Source of the DNA: Paracentrotus lividus
Lineage: Eukaryota; Echinodermata; Echinoidea; Camarodonta; Echinidae
Direction of reading: 5' to 3'
DNA length: 64,000 nucleotides
NCBI GenBank assembly: GCA_940671915.1
Contig: CALNVZ010002974.1
Span: 41,605,835 to 41,669,834, forward strand
Position 1 is the stretch's first letter; each line of letters begins with the position of its first letter. A program made the position numbers and the translations under genes. Positions 1 through 10,624 of the stretch are shown here, piece after piece. The notes beneath the pieces were generated by a model. It had not been told where the DNA came from, did not search any database, and saw only the letters and a list, made by a program, of their open reading frames with translations.

Positions 1-229
1 ATATATAATACAAGATGGCATGAAGAAAACAAACTCATAAATACATATGAAACATGAAACATATCATAAACATGGAATACAGAAACGTCCGTGAAATAAA
101 ATACAATGTAAGTATAATATGAGTTTACAATAAGGCTTACACTAACTCGACATCTAGCTTTTAAAGTGAGCTAAAATAATTTTTACAAATTTGGCAAGTT
201 TGACAAACTTTTTGGATTGGTGGCATTAA

Positions 230-725
230 GAGTGTGTTCAATGTCCAGTTTCAAATTTATACGCCAACATGAATCATGATACAAAACGCAATTACAAAAC
301 ACAAACACAAACGCGATCAGCGGTGCACCGTTCAGTGTCAAAAATTTAAAGCTGATTATATTTCCATCGTCTTTAAATTCCCCGCTCTCAGAAAACAAAC
401 GTCTTCTCCTTTTTTTCACTTGCACCGGAAACTTACATTGCGAGAGCACATTTAAACACGTTTGAAAACTCAATACTGTTCAGTGTCGCATTTCGTTGCA
501 ATCGCGATGCTCAAGGTCGTAAAATTGAAGCTGATTGTGTTTTGAAACGCATCTTTTTCGGCGTTTAAATTTAAATTGAGATTTTAAACACGTTTACTTT
601 TACGACTTGGGATGGGGGACAATGAACTCTCACTTTGTTTCTCTTTATATCAGCGTTTTGTAATTGCGTTTTGTATCATGATTCATGTTGGCGTATAAAT
701 TTGAAACTGGACATTGAACACACTC
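230..725. mobile_element. 496-bp MITE with long inverted ends and a TAA target duplication
   Basis: The first ~70 bases are the reverse complement of the last ~70. The outer end reads GAGTGTGTTCAATGTCC. Both sides carry the trinucleotide TAA (227-229 and 726-728), the target duplication typical of PIF/Harbinger elements. The interior holds two imperfect copies of a segment containing AAGCTGATT. No transposase is present, so it is a non-autonomous element. The short minus-strand open frame crossing it is accidental. Confidence 0.75.
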
Positions 726-963
726 TAAGTAAGGTGGACATTTTTAGAGTGTTCGGACGAGTTCTGAAGTGAAAAGGAATTAATCTAATCCTGTCATTTT
801 TGAAAAAAGGTCATTGGAGAACTTTGGAGAACTGCTTTTTAGTGGATCCTTCCATTTCCGCATATTATTTTCTTTCAATAAATATTTACTAATATACTAA
901 TTTACTAATATACTAATTTACTAAATAAGTACTTCGAATTGACTTGGTCAAAAGGTTATGTTC

Positions 964-969
964 TTTATT
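964..969 (-). terminator. Poly(A) signal AATAAA of the six-cysteine peptide gene
   Basis: On the minus strand the TGA stop of the peptide gene (969-971) is followed at once by ATAAA, so the last A of the stop is the first A of an AATAAA signal. This unusually tight overlap supports the placement of the last exon. It would give a very short 3' UTR if it is the signal used. Confidence 0.55.
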
Positions 970-2628
970 CAATAATACATACCAGGTCTGCACTTTGGAG
1001 GACGAGTGTGGCCAAACAGAACGATTGAACAGCAATTGAGATTTGCGCATGAGGTCTTGCCTTTAAAAAAGAAAATAAAAAGATCATAGAAAACGCTCTA
1101 CTAAATTTTCAATGGAATTGAATTATGATTTACATATCATTATTAAAAGGGCAATCATGGTTATGCAATTTTTACTTGATAAATGAAATATTTATCGTAA
1201 GCTTGTGTACATTTATGTCGGAAGCACCAATGTGGGCATATATTTTTTACTATTTTAGAAACCTATAGCAGTTCACCTCTAATGAATTTGATGAAATTTT
1301 GTTATAACACTAGTTAACTTGAAGTTAAGGAAAACTTCTTTATAACATTCCATCAAATAAAAGGTAAAAGAATGGCCTAAATATTTGATTAGATTTTAGC
1401 AAGCTCTACTTTTTTCAAATGCCCCTCCACTTTTCCTCCCTTTTTTTTTAATCAAACGATTGAATGAAAATATATAGGGTTTCCCGGCCAATTTTAAACT
1501 CTTTACAATCGAATTCGTTTATGTTCATTCAATTTAAACGATACCTCAAGGAGCGGAGCTATCATCGGTCTGTTGAAATTAACGTTTAAAATTTTAATTG
1601 CGATCACTTTTTGGACGAAAGTGCTTGTACGAAATGTCAAATTGATCGGAGATAGTATAAACTTGACCGGGAAAACCAATATTACCTTGATATACATGTA
1701 TTTTAATTCGATTTTTATATATATATATATTTTTATATATATATATGCGGAATGTGAAATGTCTAATTATATTGAGTTGTGATTGTGGAAATAAAATGAA
1801 CTTTAGCTTGAACTTGAGGTTATTTGCATGTTAAATAGAGTTTTAATATCAGTCTGCACGACTTACCGCCGACGGTCTCGCATCTTCTCGTTGCTTTGCA
1901 TTTACGACCAAAGAGCCCTTCTTCCAATTCTGTAATGGGGATTAAAAATCATAATAAATAATAATAAGGTTTGAAAAAAAAAATGATTATAATAATAATC
2001 TTATTTATAAAGATAATAATAGCTTTTCAATGTCAATAACAATATAAATAACAATATAAATTGTATCTGTCGTTCAGTCAGGTTTTATGAAAAAAAAAAA
2101 TGGGTTCAAACACGAAATCACAAAGCAAGTGGTAGAGTTATGGATAACGGATGGCTCTCAAAAATTTTACAATCGAAAATATAAGGCAAGGATTCCCATA
2201 TTGTCAGTATTATTATTGTTAAAGAATTGTTAGCGTTACCTATTAAAAGTATATAAATTCTCGATCAAAATAATGAAGGGTCTGATACAGTTGTATAATA
2301 TGCAGATGATACGGTATTTATACTTAACCACTTACATAAATGAAACATACAACGGACGAAAATAATGAACAATTAAACTAATCATTTATGAAGGAGCAAG
2401 GAGAGAGAGCTAAAAATCGAAAGAAATTATACTTAATTGATAAAGATTGCTGAAAGATATGTCTTCAAAGCGCCTTTGTTATAATTGTTAAAGGTGGTGT
2501 AGGCCTATCATTTATGATGAGTCTTTCTTACCACTGTTGCTGACATGATTGAAGTTTGGTGCAGCTATGGTTTGTGATAGGACCATGAGGGTCACAAAGA
2601 AGACCAAAGATGCGCTCCGAAAATCCAT
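969..2628 (-). CDS. Secreted cationic six-cysteine peptide, probable antimicrobial peptide (three exons)
   Basis: Exons on the minus strand are 2532-2628, 1867-1929 and 969-1060. Both introns are GT-AG (donors GTAAGA and GTAAGT) and the phases join exactly, giving 83 residues. The start is chosen because AAAGATGG is a good context and opens straight into a signal peptide: charged MDFRSAS, a hydrophobic core to about residue 18, and a likely cut near IAA/P at 21-24. Residues 24-36 are acidic. The rest is strongly basic (about +8) with Cys at 43, 49, 58, 63, 64 and 77, that is C-x5-C-x8-C-x4-CC-x12-C. Signal, acidic pro-part and cationic cysteine-rich domain is the classic antimicrobial-peptide design. 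Size and plan recall sea urchin strongylocins, from memory and not aligned. A toxin-like or signalling peptide is the alternative. TATTAAAA lies about 40 bases upstream of the ATG. Confidence 0.8.
1478..1687. mobile_element. MITE with GGTTTTCCCGG ends, copy 1 (in intron 2 of the peptide gene)
   Basis: Left end GGGTTTCCCGGCCAA and right end TTGACCGGGAAAACC are inverted copies. The same ends bound a second, longer element at 18062-18503. The interior is AT-rich without coding capacity. A clean target duplication is not visible here. A (TA)n run follows at about 1715-1746. Confidence 0.6.
2140..2450 (+). pseudogene. Decayed LINE reverse transcriptase fragment in intron 1 of the peptide gene
   Basis: Reading the plus strand across frames gives remnants of reverse-transcriptase motifs: IRQGFP, KELLALPIKS and then YADDTVFIL, the catalytic YADD box. 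The reading frame changes and stops interrupt it, so it is an old relic. Motif spacing fits L1/Tx1-type LINEs. It lies antisense inside the first intron of the six-cysteine peptide gene. Confidence 0.6.
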
Positions 2629-4219
2629 CTTTACGTTTGGTTGATGGTTAATACTCTTTTAATACTTCCAAACCAACTGCCAGTTCCTAAACGATTATTG
2701 TTTAGAGTAGCGTCTGACTGGATGTTCTTCTTCTTTTTAAACCGTCGAGACGTGTCGCAGTTTGTCCAGGAGTTGGCGAGTAATCACAATCATGAACCTT
2801 GTTTTAGGAATGATCGATATGTCAGGCTGATCGATATGATATGCCATAAGGTCTCCGAGACATGGGTCTGGAAATATAATACAAACATCTCATCACCCGA
2901 TATGATAACCCCGGATATGTAATAGTCATATTTGTATATTTACAGGTTTGGTCGATTATAGCATGAATATTTCAATGTAAACATAATTAGTTGTCTTATT
3001 TTCTCTTAGGTTTTCCTCGACACATGTACTTCTTGATGGTTTACTTTAAGTATTTACTAATGCTTCATCGAATATAATGCAAAATATAGACCACATTCAT
3101 CGAACGAAATACAACAGGAAATATCGATGTAATATGAAGGAATATATTAAAAGAAATAGCCGAACTTATAGGCATGGACTCTATTAGTAATAATGAAACA
3201 CACTATATGATTTTTTTTATAAGAACTAACAATTAATGTACTTTTTTAACGCTTCCTTATGTGTTCCTTTTCATTTATATTCATTGATTATTAAGCTCAT
3301 ATTTATTTAATTCCCTGTCAACCATATATGACTTTGAAATACGATATTGCATTAACATGTTTGTTTGTTTTGTTTGTTTTTAATGAGAGTAGACCCCAAA
3401 ACAAACAAAATGTTATGTTATACTGCTTTAAAGATTAATTGGTTTGAGGCTCATTTTGTTGTTTTTCCTCACTAGAGTCCGTTGAACAAGATTATATCAT
3501 GAAAATGAATTTGAAAAAAAACTCATTGAATTGAATTAGAAATAAAGCAGACTGATGTGATCTTACCATGCAAAGACAAACAGAACATGACTGATGTCCT
3601 AAGTTTACTACAGTTCAGGTCAGGTATCGTCATCAAAATCAGAGTTTAGCCAAACCAAATGTGGAAGATATTTTCCTTACAAAGCTTTATGATTTACACA
3701 ATTAGTGCGTTAGTTTAACGTCTGAGACGTAATTACAGAGTAATAGGAATACATAAAACAATATCGTGAAGAATCGGTTTTTGAAAGACTGTACTTCTGT
3801 TTGAAAAGGAAATCGGTTTGAAATTACATTTAAAGTACGTCTTCTCTAGATGGATGAAAATTTCTGATCCTACCTTTAATGATTTTACGTTGGTGAATCT
3901 CGGAAACCGCTGTTTTAAATCATATTTATACAGCTCTTTCTCTTTTATTAATCTTGCCCTAGAGTATGCTGGTTAAGATATATGTGAAATAAATGTAGGG
4001 TCCGTATGATGCATATTCCATATAGAGGATGACGTATGCATCGGGGTACAGGGGCGCAACTACGAAACTTATATTTTCGTCTAGTGCAGTATTTTGATTT
4101 GCTTTCATAATGGTCGAGTCCTTCTTTATATTTTCGCTAAGACCGTAACCAGACACACTTGAGCATTATTTTGTATCGCTAATTATAATCTAATAGTGAC
4201 ATTTTGTACTCCTCTATAG
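2629..4219. other. Intergenic or intronic DNA, no gene seen
   Basis: This stretch lies between the divergent peptide gene and the first visible arylsulfatase exon. It was read for the missing sulfatase exon (CxPSR signature) and none was found. A 93-codon plus-strand frame at 2641-2922 matches nothing I know. The first ~100 bases hold the presumed promoter of the peptide gene. Confidence 0.5.
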
Positions 4220-4648
4220 ATTCATACTGGAATGCAACATAGTATCATATGGGTAGCTCAGCCCCTCTGCCATCCCCTCAGTGACCCGACCATAGCGGAT
4301 AAACTTCGGACGGCGGGCTACTCTACGCACGCGGTTGGCAAATGGCACATGGGATACTACAAACAAAGTTGCTGGCCTACAAATCGTGGTTTCGATTCTT
4401 TCTTTGGTAAGTTTACAGGGCATGCTCAAATGCACAGATACTTCCTTCTACGAATCTTTATCAAGTTACATTTTTTTTAAAGGGGGCACCTAATGCATGA
4501 TTTTTTTTTATGATGATATGTTTTAACAGTTTCATCCTTGTAATGCTCACGTCATAATTTTCTGTCGTCTCGATTTCATGGTGTTTAATTACCTTAATAC
4601 GTTCCAGTGATGGGGTGGACTTGGGCACATTATACAAACAGGTGGTCC

Positions 4649-4701
<53 letters not shown>

Positions 4702-7700
4702 ATCATGTATAGTGTTCGATTCAACATAAGATTGTTTGGAACCAGCAACCATGACCACATCACCTGCATGGCATCCCACTTTGGTACTCTACCGTAAAAG
4801 ACTTCCTCACAGGATCTAGCATCAGTTCTGAAAAAGCATTGTATCGGCATCGGCTTGTGCATGTGCTGATAAAATCCTTTGTCAGAGCAGATGATAGATC
4901 CGCTACTACCTCATGCCAGTTGAACGTGACGTGGTTGATTTGTTGTGTCCACAGGCTTTTTAACAGGGAGTGGGGATTTCTACACACACAAGCACTACGG
5001 TGGACATCCAGGCATAAGCGGCTCGAAGAACTGGACAGGGTTTGATCTGAGGGATAACTTAGAGCAGGTTGCCCAGGACTACCAAGGAGTCTACTCCACC
5101 CATCTCTTCACCAAGAAATCACAAGATATCATCCGTCAGCATAATACCTCAAAGGTAATTGTTGTTGTTTTTATATTTTACGGCGCTTTCATTCATTATA
5201 TGACTGGAGGATAATTTCATATATAAAACTGTATGCCGAAAGCTTTTCATATACCGTAATTCGATGCCAAAGAGTTTTCCTCTGCCGAAAAGTTTCTATA
5301 CGCTAATAATTTATCAACTACTAAAAACTTCTTATCTGCTGAAGAAAGTATAATTTGCCGATAAATTATTATACGTCGAACACCAATGCTGAATAGTGCT
5401 CATCTGTCGAAAGGTTATGTCAGAACAGTTCTAGTATGCAGAAAAGTTTGTATATGTTAATAATTTCTCAACTACTAACAATTTCTTCTTTCCCGAAAAG
5501 TTCTCATTTGTCGAACAGTTCACTAACGCCGAAAAATCCATAGTTTGCCGAAAAAGTAGCATTCACCGAATTGTAATCATATGTCAAAACAGTTCCCCCA
5601 TGCCGAAAAAATATCGTTCACCGAAAATTATCATATGTCGAACAGTTTACCAATGCCGAAAATTCTCATCAGCCGACAAAGTATCAGTCGCCAAAACGTA
5701 ATATGTCAGAAAAGTTCTCTCATACCGAAAATTTCTCAGTTGCCAAACAGTTCACCGATGACGAAAAAGTATAATTTTTCGGAAAGTAATAATATGTCAA
5801 AAATAATATGCCGAAAAGTTATCGAATGCCGACAGGTTTTCATATGTCGAAAATTGTTCACATACCGAAAGGTTTTCATATGCCGAAAAGTTTTCATATG
5901 CCGATAATATCTTAACTGATGAAAATTGATTTTGTGCCGAAAATATTATCATGCGTCGAAACGTTCATCAATGCCGGAAAATTATCATTCGCCAAAAAGT
6001 TACGAAATGTCGAACTGCCTCTCCATGTCGAAAACTGTCATATCTCAAAAATTTATATGCCGGAAAATTATCATAATTAATGTTCCCATTGATCTTCTGA
6101 CGTCACAGCCATTGTTCCTGTACCACTCTTTCCAAGCAGTCCACTATCCTCTGGAGGTGCCTAGTCGATACATGGAAGACTTCAATTACATCGCTAACGA
6201 GCGGCGACGAGTCTACGCCGGCATGGTGAAATGTATGGACGAAGCAGTCGGGAACATTACCAGGACGCTGAAGAAAACTGGCATGTGGGACAATACCATA
6301 CTCATCTTTTCCTCAGGTAAGGATTCCCACCAGGATGGTGTTTCACCAAGTCGATCGTTAGGATACGAATGACTTACGAACGAGAGGAACATGTTCTTGG
6401 TAGCTATACTAATCACATGCTTTATAATTTAGCTTTATAATTTAATTGTTGATTTAGATTGGGACTTTGGGATGTGTCCAAGATGTAACACAGAGAAAGG
6501 TCACGTTTCTACATGTGAGTTATTTCGAATTTTTTTTGGCACATAAGGGGTCTAAAATTCCACATAGTTTTCTGAAGACCCCGTTGCCGCGTAATTACCT
6601 GTTCTGCTACTGGACAATTGGCAAACATGATAAGCAGTTAAAGGTTTCGAAGTTATCTCTTTCTTTTTCCTTTGGCCTATGTTTAACAAGCAATGAAACT
6701 TGAGTAGGTATTTGTAACTATTAGAGGATCAGAAGTAGGACAAGCTGTCAGCTCTCCGCATTTGCCTCTCCAAACAGTTTAGAATATCTGTCACGTCTTT
6801 TGGGAGGTCACATTAATTTTCGGTCCCAGGGGTAAATAATGTTACCTGAATGAATGACCAACCAAAATATCAATTTTTCTCGCAGACAATGGAGGGAATT
6901 TCAACTATGGTGGAAACAACTGGCCCTTGCGTGGTAAGAAAAGATCGTTTTTTGAAGGTGGTATCAAGGCCGTAGGCTTCATCGCCAGTCCCCTGCTTCC
7001 GAAACGAGTTCGTGGCTCAGTCAATACTAATTTATTTCACGTCACCGACTGGTATCCGACTCTAGTCAGAGGAGTAGCGCGAGGTAGTCTGAAGGGGACC
7101 CACCTCGATGGACACAATTTATGGAAATATCTACTTTCCAGAAGGAGGTAAGCAATGAAACTAAATCTAAATTTGTGTAGTCCCAACTCACTGTATAAAA
7201 TATTTACTCTTTCATAATAAGTGGAATATTTTCTATTTAAAAAATTACTCACCACGTCTTTCAGACGGTTTATGTAGATCATTTTAATCTTATCAATTTC
7301 GACCGCAACTCATTTTTTTTTATTTTTTTTTTTATTTATTATTATTTTTTTAAAAAACTTTATCAGGCTGTATAGAGAGTGGTTTGCAGTTTAAAAAGTG
7401 CATTGTATTGATCGGCAATGGCAATTATTTAATTTAGATGAAAGTATGAACTTTAATTTGGTCACTCTAAATTCCCGATACAAAATCTGAGAGAATGTGG
7501 AGGAGAGGTTGACGGTAGGGATGATAACGTACAAAACAGGAGACATATTATTAACATTTACATTAAATCAACTGTGACAATGCGCATGTCATCTTACGTA
7601 GAATGCTCAGCTATCACTTCATGTGTAAAACGGATTCAATATCTTCTTTCTTTCAACTTGACTGCATGTTAGAACGCAGAAAAAGAAAAGCTGGCCTCGG

Positions 7701-8734
7701 AAAGAGATATTACACAACATCGACACGTATTCACCTATCTTCAGTGAGCTACCTCGATGGTTTTCAATTTACTTCCCAGCAGCTATTCGTTATGAAAACT
7801 GGAAACTTCTCACGTCTCAGATTGGTGGGTTTAAATGAATTATATTGAAGAGTGTGTGACGTAGAGAAGGTTATTCAAATTCTGTTCGCTGCTTCTATAA
7901 TTTTACATTCTAAATTGTTTTTTTTTATACTATGCATAGGCAGGGGAGTCATCGAATTTGTCTAGCCTAGAGATCACATAGTGTACATGCGCACAGGAGG
8001 AAAAAATAAACTGAGTATAGAGTTGTCTACGTCGATAACTCCATGATAAGGGATTTCTTTCATTCAGGCGATGGGGGAGGGGGTCGGTAGATCACATTTT
8101 AAGCGGGAGAGCAGATTCAGGCAGAACATTGAGTCTAGATTCTTTGTAGTCTGCTCATAATAAGTCGAAAATTACCTACAGATAACTATGTTAAATGAAA
8201 TACTGTATACTCATTTCATTTCGAAACGTTCGTATTTCATTTGACATAACTCCAAATCGATTTTTAAGCAATGACAATAGATCGACGCCATAACCAATGA
8301 ACTTATTGTTTAATTTCCTGTAATTTAATTGTAAGTAATCCTTCCTTTTTTCTATTTGCATTGAAAATTATTCTCTCTTGCTAAAGGAAGGAAAATTTCC
8401 ACAATTCATGGACTGAATATTAATCATCTTGTCTTATCTTATCTCTTGGACATCAATAGGAAACAAAAGCTGGGTACCGCCTCCGGAGTCCGGAGAGAAC
8501 ACCATTCATTCTACAGATCCACCAGATAAAAAAGTTTGGCTCTTTAATCTCGATGAAGACCCTAATGAAATGAATGATCTATCGTTAGAGAGGACTGACA
8601 TGACTTACTTTCTTTTAAATCGTCTTGGGTCCTATCTTCGAGGCTCTGTTCCTATACACTACCCTGGACCCGATATACGAGGGGACCCTGGATTGCATAA
8701 CAATTCCTGGAGTGATTGGGTTATAGACGAATAG
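4220..8734 (+). CDS. Arylsulfatase B-like sulfatase, 5' partial (six exons)
   Basis: Exons are 4220-4406, 4955-5154, 6109-6316, 6886-7147, 7673-7824 and 8460-8734. All introns are GT-AG with consistent phase, giving 427 residues to TAG. It follows human ARSB from the Q-IHTG step after the active site through to the C-terminus. Conserved residues are GKWH at 40-43, the histidine of QAVH at 141, metal-binding DNGG at 199-202, RGKK at 214-217, LHNID in exon 5 and W-PPP at the start of exon 6. ARSB enzymes remove sulfate from GalNAc-4-sulfate or similar glycans in lysosomes or outside the cell. The exon with the formylglycine CxPSR site and the N-terminus, about 100 residues, is not in the 4.2 kb upstream. 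Either a long intron reaches beyond the window or this copy lost it. The exons present show no disabling change. Confidence 0.9.
4649..4697. repeat. (GT)n microsatellite in sulfatase intron
   Basis: An almost pure run of about 24 GT units lies in the intron between the first two visible arylsulfatase exons. Reading frames crossing it are artefacts. Confidence 0.9.
5215..6075. repeat. Degenerate short-period tandem array in sulfatase intron
   Basis: Most of this intron is built from imperfect copies of a word close to ATGCCGAAAAGTTCTCAT, spaced roughly 18-30 bases apart, with CGAAAA as the most constant core. A longer block containing TAATAATTTATCAACTACTA recurs about 150 bases on, so there is some higher-order structure. 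Copies are diverged, so the array is old. It ends about 30 bases before the exon starting at 6109. Confidence 0.75.
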
Positions 8735-8830
8735 CAATTAGTCAATTATTTAATTAATGATGTACATGTAAGCCGTTTTCCTGAACGGAGAAAGAGAGAC
8801 AAATGAGAGAGGTGGGATTGATTGATCGAT

Positions 8831-9066
8831 AATAATAATAATAATAGTTACATTTATATAGCGCTGAATCCATATATCCACCTTGGTGTTTCTAAGTAAT
8901 AGCTATGCTACCCCGAAAGGCGCTTACAACATTCAAGGAATTGCTTCCTACCGGTACCCATTCACCTCACTTGGGTCAAGTACGACAAATTTGCAGGTTG
9001 ACACCTTGCCGAAGGATGCTAGTGGTATGGACGGGATTCGAACCGCGTACCTTGTTATCGTAAATC
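8831..9066 (-). mobile_element. tRNA-derived SINE, 5' truncated
   Basis: On the minus strand a good Pol III B box, GGTTCGAATCCC, lies near 9030-9041. A body follows, ending in GCGCTATATAAATGTAACT and an (ATT)n tail. No clear A box remains because the left part is cut by the adjoining LINE end at about 9066. The tail resembles the end of the LINE fragment at 10625, as expected for a SINE copied by that LINE's machinery. Confidence 0.65.
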
Positions 9067-10530
9067 ATTGATTGATTGATATGTTTATTTATACACGGTT
9101 AAAAAGCCCAAACAGTTACAAGACTGGTTTCCATTGGGGCCGTGATAAAAATACAAAAATTTCGAAAAGGTTCAACATGAAATACAAACATTACGAAGAC
9201 AAAATATGCATATAACTTAAAATATAACAGCAATACAACATTAATACAACAATATAAATAATGCAATAATACTGAAATTACAATAAATAACTTAAAGAAA
9301 ACATTTTGTGAAAACAATATTTATACCATGAACACATAGTTTGGCATAAATTGGAATAATTAGAAATTCTGGAAAAATCGTGTATTATGAGGACTTACAG
9401 TTATATAGAAAATCAAGATGATGAGAATGTAGTAAAAGTTACAAATATATGGAAATTGACAGTTAAATTAAGAATGTATATGTTGGCCTATTAAGACTTT
9501 TGAAATAGGCTCCTAACACAAATAAAAACAATATAGATATAAATTATGGTGAAATTAACATAATGTATATAATCATATGATTTTGAAACGTATATGGAGT
9601 AATTAAAGTTTGAATTGTTACGAAAGAAACAATTGCAAAAGAAAGGCAACAAACACTCACATTAGTTCATATCTAAACATTATACTGAAATGAAATATAT
9701 CAAATAGAGCTGTTGAAACTGGGAGGAACATACATGTATATTATGTAACTCAAATAGTCTAAATGAATAAAGATGGTTCTCTGTCATGACTATGGTATAT
9801 AGTAATGCTATCAATTTTCTAACCGTTTGAGACCATTATTGAAAGTGCATTTTGATTGTGCCCTTTGAATTTCATGGGTCAAAGAATTCCATAGTGTGGC
9901 CCCTCTGTATAAAAAATGTCCGTTTTGCAGATTCTTTTTTCGGTTTGATTGTATCAATGCATAGACGTCCACTTCTCGTATCATACGGTCTCTCCTTGAA
10001 AACAAATTTATTACTTAAATATGAAGGGCCATTATTGTTTAGTATATCGAACATCATTAAAGCAATATTCTTTTTCCCTTTCTTTTCGAGTGTATCCCCT
10101 CCAAGTTTACTTCGATTGTAGTTTCCCGACGAATCCCAAGGGGTGTTATTTATAATACGAGCTGCTCGATTTTGAATCTTTTGGAGATTATTCTGAAGGC
10201 ACTTGCCACAATTTCCACACACTACATCGCAATATGAAAGATGGGATAATACCAAAGCATTATAAACCAGAAGCATTGTATCTTTATCAACTATATTACG
10301 TATCGTTTTTAACATATATAGACCGTTACTACATTTCTTTTGAATAGATTCAATGTGGTTTGTCCATGATAGGTTTTCGTCAACAATTACTCTTAAATGT
10401 TTACATTTCGTAACTCTTGTCAGAGGGTTTCCTTCGATGTTAATATTTATATGCGTATTTTTCAAAGATTTCAAACGATTTTTAGTTCCTAAAAAAATTT
10501 ATAATCGGTTTTGTTTACATTCAAACTTAA
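9067..10530 (-). mobile_element. CR1-type LINE, 3' half (RT C-terminus and 3' UTR)
   Basis: The minus strand encodes the C-terminal part of a CR1/Jockey-group reverse transcriptase. LSLNVNKTDYKFF is followed by KCKHLRVIVDENLSW, then LSYCDVVCG and QNRAARIINN. One frame shift lies between the first motif and the 200-codon frame at 9872-10474, and another near its end, where FLYRGATLWNSL continues in the frame at 9811-10005. The 3' UTR runs to an (ATCA)n-like tail at about 9067. The fragment starts exactly where the LINE at 20154-21117 stops. Confidence 0.75.
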
Positions 10531-10624
10531 CTTTTGTTTGTTTGTTTTTGGTTTTTTTAATAAATTTATTGATAAAAACATACATCTTTGAACAAATTAT
10601 GTAAGTCATCGATTTTACATGAAA

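Noticed and set aside
2641-2922. 93-codon plus-strand frame
   Set aside because: No known motif, no splice or start support, and it overlaps the presumed promoter of the peptide gene.
3541-3650. Alternative first exon of the six-cysteine peptide gene ending before GTAAGATC
   Set aside because: The phase fits, but it lacks a signal peptide. The exon at 2532-2628 gives a clear one with a better start context.
4461-4862. 133-codon minus-strand frame with a poly-TH stretch
   Set aside because: It is the reverse reading of the GT microsatellite and adjoining intron.
5581-6100. Plus-strand frames with repeated MPK/MSK-type peptides
   Set aside because: They are translations of the degenerate CGAAAA array in a sulfatase intron. 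Only the part from 6109 on is coding, in a frame fixed by splice sites.
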